From: Ignelater luminosus
Taxonomy: Eukaryota > Arthropoda > Insecta > Coleoptera > Elateridae
Length of the DNA stretch: 64,000 bases
Reading direction: 5' to 3'
Assembly: GCA_011009095.1 (NCBI GenBank)
Contig: VTPC01090017.1
Location: 218,636-282,635 of the forward strand
Shown here in pieces: positions 47,840 through 59,850 of this stretch; position 1 is the stretch's first letter; every line of letters begins with the position of its first letter. The position numbers were made by a program, and so were the translations under genes. The notes under the pieces were generated by a model that was not told the origin of the DNA, made no database searches, and saw only the letters and a program-made list of their open reading frames with translations.

Positions 47840-50609
47840 GAAAGCATCACAGCCCTGATAGATCAATCTCAGCATGATATGACTTTTAAACAAACAATAA
47901 ATTAGAAAGAGGTCATTCATTGATTTTGCAGATTAAATCTGAATATTCTCAATTATTGATTGTGCGCCCTCTGAATCGCTACGCCCTCAAGCACTAAGAG
48001 GATCAAGGAGCTTTACTATACTAGTGCAGTTGCACTGTATATATTTGATATAGACTATACAGCTAGCTACAATTGCTTTGAGATAATCTTATTGTCCTTG
48101 TCGTTAGACATAACTTGTACAAACAAGCAGTCGGCCATCAATAGGTTTCGTGGTTGATTTCGAAGAAAAATAAGAATATTTAAAACTCTAATGCTAGGTG
48201 CCCGTCGAAAGTGTTATTTGCTGATTTGTAAATAGTAATCAAGAAAAAACTCTTCAGAATGATCCGATGACTTGGTCAGTAAGAAAATTATGATTTTAAA
48301 TCATTCACTTCATAAATGCATTTTACATTATCGATCACTATATCTGATTAAGGCCCAATCTTATAGTCGTCGAATATGTTTAAATACAGTATTATCGCTA
48401 TGGATATACTAATTGTAAAAGTAACTGTCACACTAGAAAAGTCAGTTAGGCAAAAAGAGCGTCAAGATTAAATTTTGGCACATACGCAAACAACTTTGAT
48501 AGCACCTCAGATAGCGTGTCCAGCAATTCAAAATAAAACAAAAACTAGCTATAAACCTTTTTTCAAAAATAAGCATTTTGTGTAAACATACACCATTCTC
48601 GTTCTAATATCTCTGAAACAGTAACACGTGTTATAAAACAATCCCAGATTTGCGGGACATCCTGTATATTAAACTTTCAGTTATTTTTAGCTTACATGTA
48701 TAATTCTCCGTGTGATAAACAAACTTTACTGTCTCACTTTCAAAGGTGGTTGCAAGCATATCTTTTGTAGTTTGACTCTACTTATATTGATGTTATCTTT
48801 GGATCTAGCGGTGTATGGTTTTGACTTTTCAGCAAATCTGAATTCTGGTTTTTATACTGATTGTGGTATATAAAACAGTCGGATATTTTAAAATCTTATT
48901 GAGGATTTCCCAACAGTACTGATACAGTATAGTACAGTACAATACAGATAATAATCCAAGAGGCCATTTTTCTAAATTGTTTACAGCAGTGAATTTTAGA
49001 TACAGCGAAAATTATTAAAATTACTCAAAAGGTAAATTGAAACCTTTTGTTGATACTGATGAGATGTGAAATTATTTACAAATAGATTTTCCAAGTTGAG
49101 CATCAAAATAATATTTTCGTAGTAGTTTATATTTTTCTGCTATTAATTCAAGCGGTAAATAAAACAAAAGTGTGTAGATGTGAGCACTGAACATTTCATA
49201 TTTTAAACAAAGAACATTAAGCTGTTCATTTGAATTAGAACGTTCCGTTGAGTTATAAAAAGTTTGTGCAAAAAACAAATTATTAAAGTTTTAAAAAATA
49301 AAAAAAGAAAATGTTTTTGTTTTATAAACAATGTAGAATTTGTACACCTTAGGTAGGATAGCACAGAAGAAAGAAAAATGCAAAAAGTTTAGTATTAAGG
49401 AAAGTTAGAACAAATTTTAATCAATTTTTGTTTAACGAGTAAAGTACTGTTAAATTAAATTGTTGGAAAATCTATTTTTAAATCTTTCATTAACACCCAT
49501 ATTTTCAATTTAAGTAGGTCACTGTATTGAAGAACCCTCATCATCCGTAGTAATTATCCAACGCCTGCTATATATAGAAACTTACTACAGCTACCGGAGA
49601 GATGTTAACTGAAAATGCAGTTACACACGCAAGTTTTTTACTGCTTTTTCATTCCTTTTACTCTTCTGCCCTAATAACAAGGTGGAAATGAGAAATCTAG
49701 AAAGCACCGAAATTAGTAATTGAAAAACTTGTATTTTATACTACTTGGGAAAACCAGAAAGATTTTATCTCTCATCTACAAGCTTTCCACGCACAGATTA
49801 ATTCAAACATTTCTTCTTGTTTAAATCGTAATAATCACATTCGTATACAGGATGTTTCTGAAAAAACCAGCGTAATTTATCCAACAGATATTTCAGACAA
49901 AATTAAGATTAACGTCTTAAATAATTAAATATATTTAGGTTTACAAGTTTATCAAAGATAATTAATATAAAATCTTCTCTGGATTCGAGTTGGGACATTT
50001 CGAACTTATCTGTTAAGTTACCTGTTGTGAACTTCGGTTCTTTACGTGACACGTTTTCATAATTACACAAGTGAGTGAGATTCACTACAGTATTTGAAAT
50101 GTAAGTTCTGTAAGTATACTAAGATTTAGTAACTTAACAAAATCAAATCCTGCAGCCTATAAGATTAATTATAATAAACTCTCAATAAATCAAATATTAC
50201 TAATAACTTATTCGATTATCTTTTCTAGCATTTTTCCTATCATTTTTGTCTCTAGGCAAACTTTGTTATAAGGTTTTAAAAGCCAAAAGCCAATAGCAAT
50301 TAATTCCTGAACCTCACCTTGTTCACTATTTCATCGAAACATTTTTCAAGTATCTCAGATTTAAAAGTATTGTGTTAACTTCTCTGCTAAGTAGGTTTTT
50401 ATAGTACTGTCGCAGAAGCCTTAATATTGCTCCCTTTATAGCTTTTGCTGTTTTGATTACAACAATGCCATTTCTTCTAGAGTAACTGGTCTTTTGACTT
50501 CACTAGATTTAACAATACCCTGATGAAAATAAGTCCAGATAATGATAAGGCTTAAAACTCGCTCAGAAGAATAATATTAATGACTCATTAATAATGAGAT
50601 TAAGAACGA
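47840..50609. other. AT-rich DNA; short ACAGT-type simple repeat
   Basis: A small impure repeat of (A/T)ACAGT units lies at about 48,913-48,951. Orphan transposon-like ends occur near 48,658 (CATCCTGTATA) and 49,849 (TATACAGGATG). No gene recognised. Confidence 0.45.
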
Positions 50610-50800
50610 AATCATAACCCAGACTTTGTGGTCTGAAAGTTTCGGCATCCGACGCGAAATTAAAAGACGTAGTGTTCGAATCTTAACCCAAGTTAATTTT
50701 CCAAAGTTAAGCACATAAGATTAAAAACCTGATGATGTGACGCTTTTGGTGGGCTGTAGACGGTGTGGAAAACGGTCCTCGAGCGCCAGATCTTAAAGAA
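50610..50800 (+). mobile_element. SINE candidate with tRNA-like head and 5S-like core
   Basis: TGGTCTGAAAG near 50,629 may be a worn A-box and GTGTTCGAATCTT near 50,672 a B-box, about 45 bases apart, as in tRNA-derived SINEs. Following it, CCAAAGTTAAGCA (about 50,700) and GATGATGTGACGCTTT (about 50,733) resemble the eukaryotic 5S rRNA blocks CCGAARTTAAGCA and GATGGGTGACCGCTT in the right order. The body continues GGTGGGCTGTAGAC. No A-rich tail or target duplication was identified. Assignment rests on short motifs. Confidence 0.42.
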
Positions 50801-53800
50801 CTAATCCTTCCGTGTCAGTGGTTTCTCTCACAGATGACTATAGTAAACAAACAGTACTCCAGGGTCTTCTCAAAAGCGGTGACATTGCTTCCTTTTGTAT
50901 AGGTTACGTTGTGGTTTATTTCATTCAAAAAAGCAAAGCCATAAATAGCCAGGAAGTATAAAGAAAGGTAGGTGTTTTGATTACGGACATCTCGGATGCT
51001 TATGTAGGTTGCATACGCCTTTATCATATTTACAGCAGTTCCATTTATTATCCAGGAGATTTTGCGAAAAGAACGCTGACCGATGTTTGTTCAATATTTG
51101 TACTACCCATGTTACAAATAATATTGCAAATCTCATGTCTAATAGGATGGAGAAGGTGCGCTCGTTAATCTTGACTGGTATGGATGCTAGATATGGTGTT
51201 CAGATTCTTCGGATATAAGTATGAACAGTCTCTAGACATTATGCACTCTTTTCTTCCTCGGTATCAAAACAAAGTCGGTTTATTTCAAGACTTGCAGTGC
51301 TAGTTTCCGGTTTGTCCACATCTCTAGCATGTTGTGGCGGTTTTAATAAGCTGTGTTCCTCGTTTGTTTTGTCTGCTTGGAGTTTCTGTAGACTCGGAGC
51401 TTCTGGAAGTAGGTTTATACATGTGGGAGTAAGATTTCTGGTCTATTGGTTAAGCAAGAGTGGTTCTTGGCAATCGGTGGGTGCTTCTGGACGATATTTT
51501 TGTAGATTCTCTCATACTCTTTAACTGCCTTTACCAAAAAGGTGATATTCGGACCACAAATTGCGATGTAACCAGACAGGCTATTATCATCTGTGGAGCA
51601 GTAGTTTGCCACAAATTGATTCTCACCTACTAACTAATTTAAAAATCTTCAGAATCGTCCTTAACATCTTTCCATATCTTTTATTGCTCGTAGTTGTTGC
51701 GGTACCAGTACAGCCTATCTCTGATAAACACCTCGGGAAGTACGACTATAGGATTATCTTTCTAGATGTCATGGCGCAAGTGAATTTAACATCCTACTCT
51801 CACAGACAAATGCAGTCTATCTTTGGTGTACAAAAAATGGTGTACAGGTCAGGATAGAATAGATATCTGGCAGTAGTGGAAACGGCATGATACTTAAGTT
51901 GCGCAAAACCGTACATAGATTTTGATTACTTCCATACCGGCTATTGGTTTTTTATCGGAAAAACTTGCATCTTGTTGTGCTGTCACCTTCAAGTCGGCGT
52001 CATTGAGACTTGCGTTGAATTGAGAGTTGCGCCACAAATAGTTATCGGTAGGGTATATGTAGGTTTTTTTCAGTAGCTTTGGTGACGGCTATTCTGCACT
52101 CTACTCTATTTGATAGTCCTTGGTCTGAAAGCCCTTACTGATTAGATCCCTGCTTAGACACCAAAATTGAAACGCTACTGCGCTACGCGGTAATGGTAAC
52201 GGAACGGTTACCTAAAACAGGTGGTAGAATGTCGGATTGTCGGTGCTTTGTGTAGGCATGGACAGCAGTCGTCACTCAGTCGATTCGATTTCGGTTTCGG
52301 TAACTTAACGGTACGGTAGATATGTAGATAATGTTGATAACAGTATATGTGTATGATAATGCTTTACCTCGGTTTTCTTCCTAGGTTGAATTATTCTTCT
52401 AAGCAGAATACAAAACTGTATACAGACTATTCAATTAATTCGGGTATGTCGGTTATTATAAGAGGTGTGGTTAAGGTGGGGTTTTGCGCTAGCTTACAGC
52501 ACGGTACGGTGAAAAGGGTATGTGAGAGTGGGGATGCGGTGACTCGAGTCGCGGTTCTTGTTATAATGAATGAGAAAAAGAAATTACTTTTACTCTACTC
52601 CATTTAATCTCACTGAAAGTTAAGAAACTCTTTATGTTCCAAACACGATGTTTGTTAAACTCTACTGATTTCTATGTAAATCAAAATTTTAAAAAGTCCC
52701 TTTTTGTCAAGAAAGACATCTTCGCTATAGCAAACGTCCACCTACAACTTCATAATTATCAAGTCTTATTTAAATTGAACAAATCAATTGTTCTTTGTAA
52801 AGATGCCAGCCTTTTTAAAAAAATCAAAAATCAAAATATCTGTATCAAAATCAATTTGTAGTGGAATACTTTTAAAGCAAATTTAAATCTAAACAGAATT
52901 TTCTTTATACATATGTTTGTAAAACCCAAAACACAAAAGTCAAGTGATTCCATCTCGGACTGATTTCTCTTCAAATTCTTATTATCAGCCAAGCATGAAG
53001 AAATATGATAGTGGTTGGTAGATCTAAAAAACTACAAAAACCACATTTTTATATAGCGTTTATAAAACTGCAAAAATCTAGAAAGATATCAAATGATGGT
53101 AACCTTAAATCAGTAGATAAGCTATGCTGATTCTGGTTCATGTTCAGAATTACCTGAAAATGGTTCGAAGCGAAATGAAAGCTGGGCAAAGTGTTTATAA
53201 GCTGAACTCTCCAAACTGATTATACAGCGTGTCTACTGATTAAGTGCGCTAAAGTAAGTATAGCAGTGCTACTCAAATATGATAGGAACAAATTAAGACA
53301 GTTAAGTCTGTATCAATCTTAAAATACTCGATCTTAGTACACTAGTCATAAACACTGTATTTATTTATACTTTTATCTTATAATTATCTTAAAAACATAG
53401 TTTCAATAACCACCTTGTATATCGATAATGACAGTTTCATATTTCCAAAAATAAATATTCTATTAATAGTTATGTGTTTATGATGTAAGAGTTTTGTGTA
53501 CTTAATTTTCATTCAAAATCTGCTTTTGTTTGAAATTCTCAAACACGCAGTTCGTCACAGAATCCAAGTTAGTCTGGCTGCTTACAGTTTTGCGATAAAG
53601 GGTTGAGATTTTGATTCGCTTTGTCAGATGATAAATGAATTTTCTTTCCGGTTTCAGTTTTCAGACATATCTTTCAAGGATTTTGACTTCAGAATTTTAT
53701 AAGGGTACTCAAAACCTTGTTTACAGCATACTGATAAGAATGCAGAAATAAAAAAAAATTCCCTGTAATATTTTATGAATTATATAAAACTGTCATGAAA

Positions 53801-54150
53801 ACTTTAATTTTTCAAAATCTAACCGAAAAAGTTCGATAAAACGGAAAGAAAGCAGGTGTTAAATTGAAAGCTCTTTCGCTGTACGTGTTTATCGGAAGTG
53901 AAATAAATTACGTTATTGTATCGACTGGTCGCCATAATGTCACCGTTTAGAAAATCGCTAGAAATTATAAGCCGTAAAAGGTTATGTACTGTATTTATTG
54001 GTTCGTTAAGCACATAGTAACATGATAATAATATCAGTTTAACAGAGGTATGTGTGAGTTTATTACCTATTTATGTCACAACATAAATTGCGGTACCTCA
54101 TAGCAAATAGCCACCACGTACGTTATTGCCAACAAAACAGAATTAATACT
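50801..54150. other. Unassigned DNA
   Basis: Frames at 50,977-51,218, 51,297-51,524, 51,561-51,857, 52,347-52,607 and 52,634-52,861 (plus), 51,415-51,612 and 53,819-54,013 (minus) were read without finding a known domain. The stretch 51.2-52.6 kb is less AT-rich than average and would be the first place to look for a missed exon. Confidence 0.35.
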
Positions 54151-54334
54151 CCTGCAGTGGTGCAGGGAATCATTATTTTATTATTATATGCTGCTCTTTT
54201 CACGCTCCGGGCTACTGAATGCGGAAGAGTTATCTCTGTGTTTAGTTTTCTCGATACAGCTGTGTGAAATTTATCAAAGAGTTATTATCGATGCTAGTAG
54301 TGTAATCGCTGCATATAACGTTAACGTAATATAA
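54151..54334 (+). pseudogene. Unidentified coding segment, copy A (frameshifted)
   Basis: This segment is a diverged copy of the one at 59,851-60,081 (minus). In one frame it reads PAVVQGIIILLLYAALF then TECGRV. After an apparent 4-base insertion the alignment continues in a second frame: LVFSIQLCEIYQRVIIDASS, then VIAAYN, ending at TAA 54,332-54,334. The other copy reads VECGRI, SAQLCGIYQRIIINAG, VVTMCN at the same points. Codon differences include several silent third-position changes (CAA/CAG, CTC/CTG, TGC/TGT, ATT/ATC), which suggests past selection on protein. The N-terminal part is hydrophobic and could be a membrane segment. I do not recognise the family; a chemoreceptor-like membrane protein is one untested possibility. 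Confidence 0.5.
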
Positions 54335-56348
54335 CGTACGCGGGACGAATTCTATAAATTCACGAAGATTCAGTTTTATTGTTATGTTTTCCTTGAAGGG
54401 CGTGTTTCGTTGAAACAGTGAATCGAATTGTCTTAAAAAAAGAACATAAAAAAAGGAAAATGCGATTTTTAGGGTTGGAATTGTTGCTATTAGGAGGTTT
54501 ATTTTTGTTTTTATCACATAAAGGTTACATTTTGACAAAGGCACATTTATTGTCAATTATAGTATTACAGAATGGACATGACAGAAATACGGGGGTTGTT
54601 TTTAGTTCAAGTCAGTTTAATATATACGGAACAGTACATAAAACATATAACGCTTTTTATTAATAAAATTTCTTCTGTGTTGGATAGTATAACAGCAACT
54701 ATAAAGATTTTCTCATTTCTCAACCTCTCAAGATAAGAACCAACCGATCCAGAAAAGTCATGAGATTCTGTAATTTTGCTTGACAATTGCAAGTCCTTAT
54801 AGTAATAAAACAAAAATAAGATTTTTCGGCTTTTTGTTTTATTTCACAATATTCGGTATTTTTTCATGCATTTACCAAATTAAAAAAAACTTTAGACTAT
54901 GCAAAATCAATCAATAACATTGAAACGTTATTTACTATTTAGCTAAATAGACTAGTTGTGACAAACAAACTGCATCCATCTATTAGTGTAAGTTTGAATT
55001 AATTACTGTTTAAGCTTTAAGTATTTAACAGAGACTGCAGAATAAGCATACCGAACTCATGGAAACTAAAAGAAAAGGTATTGAATAAATATAACGTCGG
55101 AATTATCAAAATATCTACAGAGAGAAAAATGCAGTGGTAGAATTACATGCACGGCAGAACCGACGCTAACGAAAAAAATACGACAAAGATTAGCTTGAAC
55201 TAGTAGTTCCCTCACTGTGTACCATCCTTTTGCCTATGGAGGTCTGCCGTCCCCTGTCAGTTAGAGTCGTTGACACCACTTCACCGCTGCCAACTCGGAT
55301 TCAATCTACGTTTAATTGGGGGGGCATAGGCACCTGGATTCAGTAAGTCTCCTTTCTAGTGCGCTGCCAAACGTACGTCTTTGCCGCGACGGGGGGTTGC
55401 TCTGCTCTTCTAGAATATCGCGCTCCAAAACCTTACTGAAATGTTTAATAGGAATGCAGCTCTAAAGTCCCTCTTGATGACTACCACCGTTTGTTGGTAC
55501 CGACCGTTATCAAGCTCACCTCAAAAATAGCACATCTAGATGTATGAATTGTCCATCATCAAGCCGCGTTTTCCATTCGTACATGAAAATTAGTGGAGCA
55601 CCAGAACCCAGCAACCACATCAACGTGTTTGTATGTACGTTCACCCACCAAGTCCCACTACCATTCCAATCGAAGAGACTCTCAGAAGTAGCCTAAACGA
55701 CTTACCTCTAAAATGGTGAGAAATAAAACATTGCTCAGCAACAACTGCTATTGTATAAATATTTACTTGGAGAAACGTCAAAATAATGAAAGAACTCAAA
55801 TAATAGCTTGCAACCGGGATTAACAGCTGTTGCAATACAAAATGGCACAAATTAACGCAGTAATTCCCTTTATTTATTTCAATTGTTTAAACTGTAATGT
55901 AGCAGCGGTTAGCGCAACGTCAAAACACTGCCATTCAAGAAGTTAAAAAAGAGAAAAAACATCAGTTAAAATTTCCTTTTTTTAAAACACCAAGACGGTT
56001 GATTCTAGCGTATAAACCAGCGTTCTATTATAGACTCTGCTAGAACAATCTAGAATCTTCTACAGCACCAAAGAGTTAGTGCATCAATTGGTATGTTTGT
56101 GAAAAGAAGTTGCCCGTCTTCCAAACGACATTTTTGTTAAAATGGGATAATTTGAAATAATAACAATACATAATAATAATAATAGTATGTCATTAGGTAA
56201 GCACTAAAATGTGGGTCTTAGTTTAAATGCTCATATGTCTTGAGTTGAACAAGTCCTTAGTGGGTTTTCCGAGATTGATTGCAACCTTCAATAAATGGAG
56301 ATTATTCCTAAAGAATCTTCTTATCCCTTCCTTATTCAGTCTGTCTGA
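54335..56348. other. Unassigned DNA; GC-richer patch near 55.2-55.4 kb
   Basis: Frames at 54,418-54,663 (plus), 54,242-54,556, 54,607-54,813 and 55,641-55,850 (minus) have no recognised domain. About 55,190-55,450 is GC-richer with CpG but has no open frame of note. Confidence 0.4.
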
Positions 56349-56351
56349 CCC

Positions 56352-57447
56352 AAAAATGGTATTAATACTGGATCGGTGTTGGGGCCACTTCTGTGGAACA
56401 TAGTCTATGATGGTGTGCTAAATATCGAAGTACCGGAAGGCGTGTCACTATACGTCTTTACAGACGACTTGGCAGTAATAGTAACTGCCAAGGAGGAAAA
56501 CAAGCTGCAAAGAAAAACAAATGAAACACTAGAGGCAATAAATATATGGATGGAAAATAACAAATTAGAAGCGGCACCAGAAAAAACCAAAGCTGTCCTA
56601 TTTAGCGGAAGGAGAGTCGTTTCGCCTATAAGAATTAGAATAAAGCGGGAAAACATCGAAATCAAGAATGAAGTCAAACACCTTGAAATAATATTAGACA
56701 AAACATAAGTTATAAAGAGCACATCAGACACACAGCAAACAAAGCGGAACAACTAACGAACGTTCTAGGTAGATTAATGCCCAGCACACGGGAGCCTCAA
56801 ATAAAAGCCCGACAAATGCTAGCGTCGGTGGCGCATTCAAAGATGCTAAACGCAGCACCGGTGTGGGTCAGCGGGTTAAACATTGCAAAGAACTGCAGCA
56901 TGCTGCAGAAAGTGCAGAGGAAAATAGCAATCAGGATAAGTGGAGCTTACCGAACAGTATCAAGCGAGGCCCTACTAGTTATTGCATGACTGATACCATA
57001 GAACTTCTGGCCAAAGAACGCAAAGAACTACACGAGGCCAAACCAGGAAATAGGAACAGAAAGGTGGCTCGAGCCTGAACAGTAGAAAGATGGCAACTTG
57101 AATGGGAACGGAACAACAGTAAGGGAAAATGGACAAAAAGACTGATCCCGAACATTGAGAGATGGGTTAACAGGAAGCACGGAGGGACGGGGTTCTATGT
57201 CACACAAGCACGGAAGTTTTGGAGTTTTGGACAGAGCCCGGATAACGTAGAACACGCCATATACGAGTGCGATAAATTTCATCGAGAGCGAAGTTGTGTA
57301 CAAACCCAAACAGGAGAACAGCTAACGCCTGAAAACACCATTGAATAAATGCTTACAAACAAATACAAGTGGGACCTTATATATGGCTATCTCGAAAAAG
57401 TCATGATAACAAGGATAAAGGCGGAAAAGAAGGGAAATAGAAGCTAG
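56352..57447 (+). pseudogene. R1/Jockey-type LINE reverse transcriptase, 3' part
   Basis: Only the C-terminal half of an ORF2-type protein remains. It starts at TGSVLGPLLWNIVYDGVL (GxPQGSVLGPxLW block). FTDDLAVIV at 56,457 is the F-A-D-D catalytic box with Ala changed to Thr; the two catalytic Asp remain. The thumb-like part reads INIWMENNKLEAAPEKTKAV and EVKHLEIILDK. A frameshift near 56,706 moves to SYKEHIRHTANKAEQLTNVL, ARQMLASVAHSK and QKVQRKIAIRISGAYRTVSS. A second shift near 56,990 leads to TIELLAKERKEL. TGA at 57,076 is a likely CGA decay. GTGFYVTQA follows; the Cys-rich knuckle expected before NVEHAIYECDKF is deleted. Another in-frame stop lies near 57,346 and a probable natural stop is TAG at 57,445-57,447. 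No 5' part, endonuclease or poly(A) tail is seen. Confidence 0.88.
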
Positions 57448-58239
57448 AAACGATAAACGAGACCCGTAACACCAAAATGCCACAGCTGCGCAGACGTAAT
57501 ACCAGTGGTTTCGCTGAGCACCAATGCGCTTGGCAAGGAAAGAGGTTTTACTCCGTATGGTATTGACATGACTCAGTACAGTCGGGCATGCCGCAATGTG
57601 CTGGCGTTGCGGTATCCATGAGGATCTCCTCTTTCTCTCGTAAAGGAATACTGTTGGCATATAAAGTACTTCACAGTGACACAGTACGTAATTTAAAATT
57701 TCTTTCTGATCATTATCACTTTTTACATCTTGGCTCTTGTGCTATTACCATAATGAATATCTTTGGTGCTTGCTATACTGACAGTGTCTTGTTACTGTTC
57801 TTGCTAACTCATTTTCGATTGTATTGTCTTTGTTCTAAGATCTTCTTCCTATATTTTAAATGCCATTACGGAATTTCAGTTGGTCTTCTATTTTTAACTA
57901 AATGGTCAGTTTCCCGAGCCACAATACAAGATCAGTTTTTATTGTTAACCAAATACCGTTGAGACAAAATTCTTTCCAAAGAAATTGCTCAATCACATCT
58001 GAATCACTCTAGCTAGTTTTCTATGTTCCAGTAGGCTAAGACAGCCAAAGTAAAACTCCTTTGAGTTATTCAACATTGTCACCCTGCAAAACAGTATTCT
58101 AAAACACAAAATATTCCTGTAGATGTAGTCTAAACAGTCAGGTTCGGCTGCTTGTTGCTAAAAATTGTTTTCCCTCGTCCTCCAAATACTAATACTGAAG
58201 AGATCTATTTAGGTAAACGCATTTGTGGTTGTGGTTGAA
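57448..58239. other. Possible LINE 3' UTR then unassigned DNA
   Basis: About 57,448-57,650 is GC-richer than what follows and may be the 3' untranslated part of the preceding LINE. The 124-codon plus frame at 57,588-57,962 is Phe/Leu-rich and lacks any known motif. Confidence 0.35.
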
Positions 58240-58542
58240 TTAAGGCATTGGACTTTTTTGAATCATTTTCCATTGCCGTCCTGGATCAGGATTCCGGGTA
58301 TTTTTGTAAATAATATCTGTGTAGTAAACGTCTGTACAAAGTGACCCATCGGAGAAGCAATAATTCAATGTTAATTGGTTTGTTACTTGAGAAAGAACAA
58401 ACTTTTGTTGTTCATCAGGTTTTCCTACCGCTTTGCTAGTAGAGAAATCAAACAAGGTACCAAGAAGATACATTTCTTTGAAGAAGGTCAATAACACCAT
58501 AGTTATTTTTTCATTTGAAATTATATTTGACGTGTACCAGTG
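58240..58542 (-). CDS. Unidentified open frame, 100 codons
   Basis: The minus strand is open from 58,542 to the TAA at 58,240-58,242, with the first Met at 58,500. Unlike most chance frames here it has balanced composition: YLLGTLFDFSTSKAVGK, PDEQQKFVLSQVTNQLTLN, YCFSDGSLCTDVYYTD, NTRNPDPGRQWKMIQ. A TTTTTTTAG acceptor-like signal ends at 58,547 (minus), but an in-frame TGA lies directly after it at 58,543-58,545, so a simple exon reading does not work. Sequence just upstream (TATACAGTGTATCCGAAAAG, minus, from about 58,595) resembles a DNA-transposon end, so the frame may belong to a mobile element. Function unknown. Confidence 0.25.
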   Translation of the reverse strand, partial: HWYTSNIISNEKITMVLLTFFKEMYLLGTLFDFSTSKAVGKPDEQQKFVLSQVTNQLTLNYCFSDGSLCTDVYYTDIIYKNTRNPDPGRQWKMIQKSPMP

Positions 58543-58546
58543 TCAT

Positions 58547-59850
58547 CTAAAAAAAGGCAAAATTAAAGGTTCCATACTTTTCGGATACACTGTATATGTA
58601 TTACTATACCTTTTTTAAATTCTACTATAACGTTTCGAACCAAGTATAACAATAAATATAAAACAAAACAAATTTCAACTACTCTGGACTAACTAACGAG
58701 CAGTTGATGACAAAAAGATATTTTCATAAGTATCTTAATTTCCTTTTAGTTGTTTCTTGTTCAACTACAAAACAAAATCGTTTTCTTTGTATATACTACA
58801 TCGACTTCTAAATTATTCATGTTAAAGAAAGAAATTCTAATACCAGTCATTGACAAACAAAATGAAGGATAAGTTTTTTGTAATTCAGCTTGAAGTTTCC
58901 GAACAGATAACTATTACATTACCAAATAGTGTCTAGACAACGTCTTAAGTTTTTGTTACGATCAAAGACTCCAAGAAAAACAAACCCTGCATAAGAGATG
59001 TTCTGCGATGACGTGTATCCTAAAGTTTCAGCTTCCTACTCGTATTTTTTTGTAGGTCTCTCTGCTGGACGCATAAAAGTGCCTACCCTACACTTCATTA
59101 TGAATTTTTTACATCGAATTCCATTGAAACACAAACAGAACAGCAAAAACATCAATTTCGGTTATTACAGGAATAAATATCCTTGTGGTATGATACATAT
59201 GCTATTATTCTCCATTCATTTGTAACAAAGGTAATAAAAACGTTGTTATTATATTTCAAAACATTATGTGTTCAGATAAATCGCTTTAGTAATAACAGGA
59301 ATTTAGTCTACAAATAATTTGCGTCAAAAATTCTAAAATGGACTAAACCAGTGAAATTAATTTTCGGGAATAATTAATTTTCGACGCAGTATACCGAGCT
59401 GGAGTTTCAAAAAAAAATAATAGGAAAGCAAAACTTTTCCTTTTTACCTGTAATGAAATTAATCTTTTGTGTGGAAGCGTCTAGAGTCTAATTCATGAAA
59501 GCGGTTAATTCCGAGCTTTTTTTATGGAGCTCGGATGAGCCGCTAATAAACTGCTGTTGAATTTTGAATGAGATCCTTCATCTCGCGCGGTCTTAAAAGG
59601 ATTTTCTTCTAACGTTTTCTATTTTATTCCCGTCTAACTTAAATGATGAAGTTTTCGTATTATGTAGAAATGATTATTCTCTCAGAGCAAACTTAATTTC
59701 CTTCCGCAAAGTGCAAGAATTAAAACCGGCGGAATTGTGAATAAGTGCTCCTAATCCTTTAAGAACACCCCTCTTTAGCTCTTTATCCAATTTTATACGT
59801 TTTTCGAATAAAATTAAATGAGATTAGAGAAAATTGGGGTTTCCTTGAAT
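58547..59850. other. AT-rich DNA with no recognisable gene
   Basis: A short inverted repeat of AAATTAATTTTC lies near 59,355-59,383. The plus frame at 58,998-59,225 has no known domain. Confidence 0.4.

Noticed and set aside
58240-58546. Terminal exon with acceptor TTTTTTTAG at 58,547
   Set aside because: An in-frame TGA follows the AG immediately, so the exon reading fails; kept as an unassigned frame only.
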